A stretch of 64,000 nt of DNA from Bacillota bacterium (GTDB lineage Bacteria; Bacillota; SHA-98; UBA4971): assembly GCA_014360195.1 (NCBI GenBank), contig JACIXY010000004.1:62001-126000 (forward strand), given 5' to 3'. Positions 63,364 through 64,000 of this stretch are shown here, piece after piece; the first letter of the stretch is position 1, and every line of letters begins with the position of its first letter. The position numbers were made by a program, and so were the translations under genes. The notes beneath the pieces are model-generated. The model was not told the origin of the DNA and searched no databases. It worked only from the letters and a program-made list of their open reading frames with translations.

Positions 63364-64000
63364 ATGCCCATGTCGGCTGTGCCACACGTATCCTCTGGTG
63401 GAATCATCGCCACATACGGCGCGTATCTGCCGCGGGTCGGTCCGGCCGCGGTCGTCACGTTGAGGGAAGGAGGGACGCCGCTTATCGAAGCCCGCGCGGT
63501 CTCGGAGGCAGTCAGGGAGGCGGAAGCTGCCGCCCAGACGGAAACGACCGGGGCTGTGGGGCCGGCCGAGGCTTTGGAAGCGGTCGAGAGTTCAGGAAGA
63601 CCCAGGGGCTCGGGGACCCTGAGATCGCCGGCGGGCGCCGGGACTTCAGGCACCCCAGGGTTGCGCGTCTACCTCAAGTATGAGGGACTCAACCCCACCG
63701 GGTCATTCAAGGACAGGGGCATGGCCTACGCCGTGAGCAGGGCGCGGGAAGCCGGATACCGCGTGGCGGTGTGCGCATCTACGGGCAATACCTCGGCCTC
63801 CGCGGCGGCCTACTGCGCGAGGGCGGGCATCCGGTCTGTGGTGGTGATCCCCGAGGCCGCCATCGCCGCAGGGAAGCTGGCGCAGGCGGTGGCCCATGGA
63901 GCGGTTGTGGTGGCTGTCCGGGGCAACTTCGACCAGGCGCTCGCCGTGGTTCGGGATCTGGTGTCACGGCACCGGATCGCGCTTCTCAATTCCCTCAACC
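63364..64000 (+). CDS. thrC: Threonine synthase, N-terminal part (runs off the window)
   Basis: The open frame from ATG 63364 (AAGGAG five bases upstream) continues to the window end. It has the PLP-enzyme text GGTPLIEA, YLKYEGLNPTGSFKDRGMAY with the PLP lysine, and ASTGNTSASAAAYCARAGI. Threonine synthase makes threonine from phosphohomoserine. Between GGTPLIEARAVSEAV and LRVYLKYEG, where family members have about ten residues, there is an Ala/Glu/Gly-rich insertion of nearly 50 residues (EAEAAAQTETTGAVGP...). The rest of the enzyme lies beyond the window. Confidence 0.92.
   Translation, partial: MPMSAVPHVSSGGIIATYGAYLPRVGPAAVVTLREGGTPLIEARAVSEAVREAEAAAQTETTGAVGPAEALEAVESSGRPRGSGTLRSPAGAGTSGTPGLRVYLKYEGLNPTGSFKDRGMAYAVSRAREAGYRVAVCASTGNTSASAAAYCARAGIRSVVVIPEAAIAAGKLAQAVAHGAVVVAVRGNFDQALAVVRDLVSRHRIALLNSLN

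Overview
The window reads as a chromosomal stretch of a GC-rich, endospore-forming member of the Bacillota. The evidence is the cggR-gapA-pgk-tpiA-eno-secG glycolytic operon, rapZ/yvcK/whiA, the spore genes spmA and spmB, a PdaB-type deacetylase, and Gram-positive style ribosome binding sites with frequent GTG and TTG starts. Two tandem TolC-family proteins raise the possibility of a diderm lineage such as Limnochordia; that placement is an inference.

Layout. 0-9.6 kb: a secreted double FMN-binding protein, OsmC peroxidase, spore-type deacetylase, beta-CASP ribonuclease, MgtE with a candidate attenuator leader, and a MarR-MATE pair. 9.7-16.3 kb: an ArsR/CadC sensor with a P1B-type ATPase, a deacetylase and aspartase whose low-complexity tails overlap antiparallel, and a GH31 glycosidase gutted by deletion. 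16.4-21 kb: a tiny membrane protein, tmRNA and smpB, an HD hydrolase, membrane pyrophosphatase and secG. 21-30 kb: glycolytic operon, its repressor CggR, rpoN and whiA. 30-41.2 kb: spmAB, then yvcK and rapZ behind an amino-sugar/muropeptide salvage block (nagA, nagB, two BadF-type kinases, a truncated murQ, a GHL10 glycosidase, two PHP phosphatases). 41.2-49.8 kb: alpha-glucan genes (two GH57 proteins, DUF4912, a nucleotidyltransferase-phosphohexomutase fusion, a GT4 glycosyltransferase). 49.9-52.5 kb: two TolC-like proteins. 52.6-60.3 kb: an AbiEii-type module next to a peptide ABC transporter led by a c-di-AMP riboswitch, plus the wreck of a second transporter. 60.8-64 kb: an HTH-nuclease-like gene, a gene-free region of about 1.8 kb holding a roughly 0.93 kb array of GGTCC/GGACC palindromes, and the start of thrC.

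The most unusual items are: (1) a substrate-binding protein that appears circularly permuted, controlled by a complete ydaO-type riboswitch with its own terminator; (2) the palindrome array, with a period of about 220 bp and compensating arm changes, next to a predicted HTH/PD-(D/E)XK-like protein; (3) a dispersed family of CTAAGTG-ended repeats, at least eight copies here; (4) three gene wrecks (GH31, murQ, a second opp cluster); and (5) in-frame hexanucleotide tracts that create low-complexity segments in several otherwise normal enzymes.
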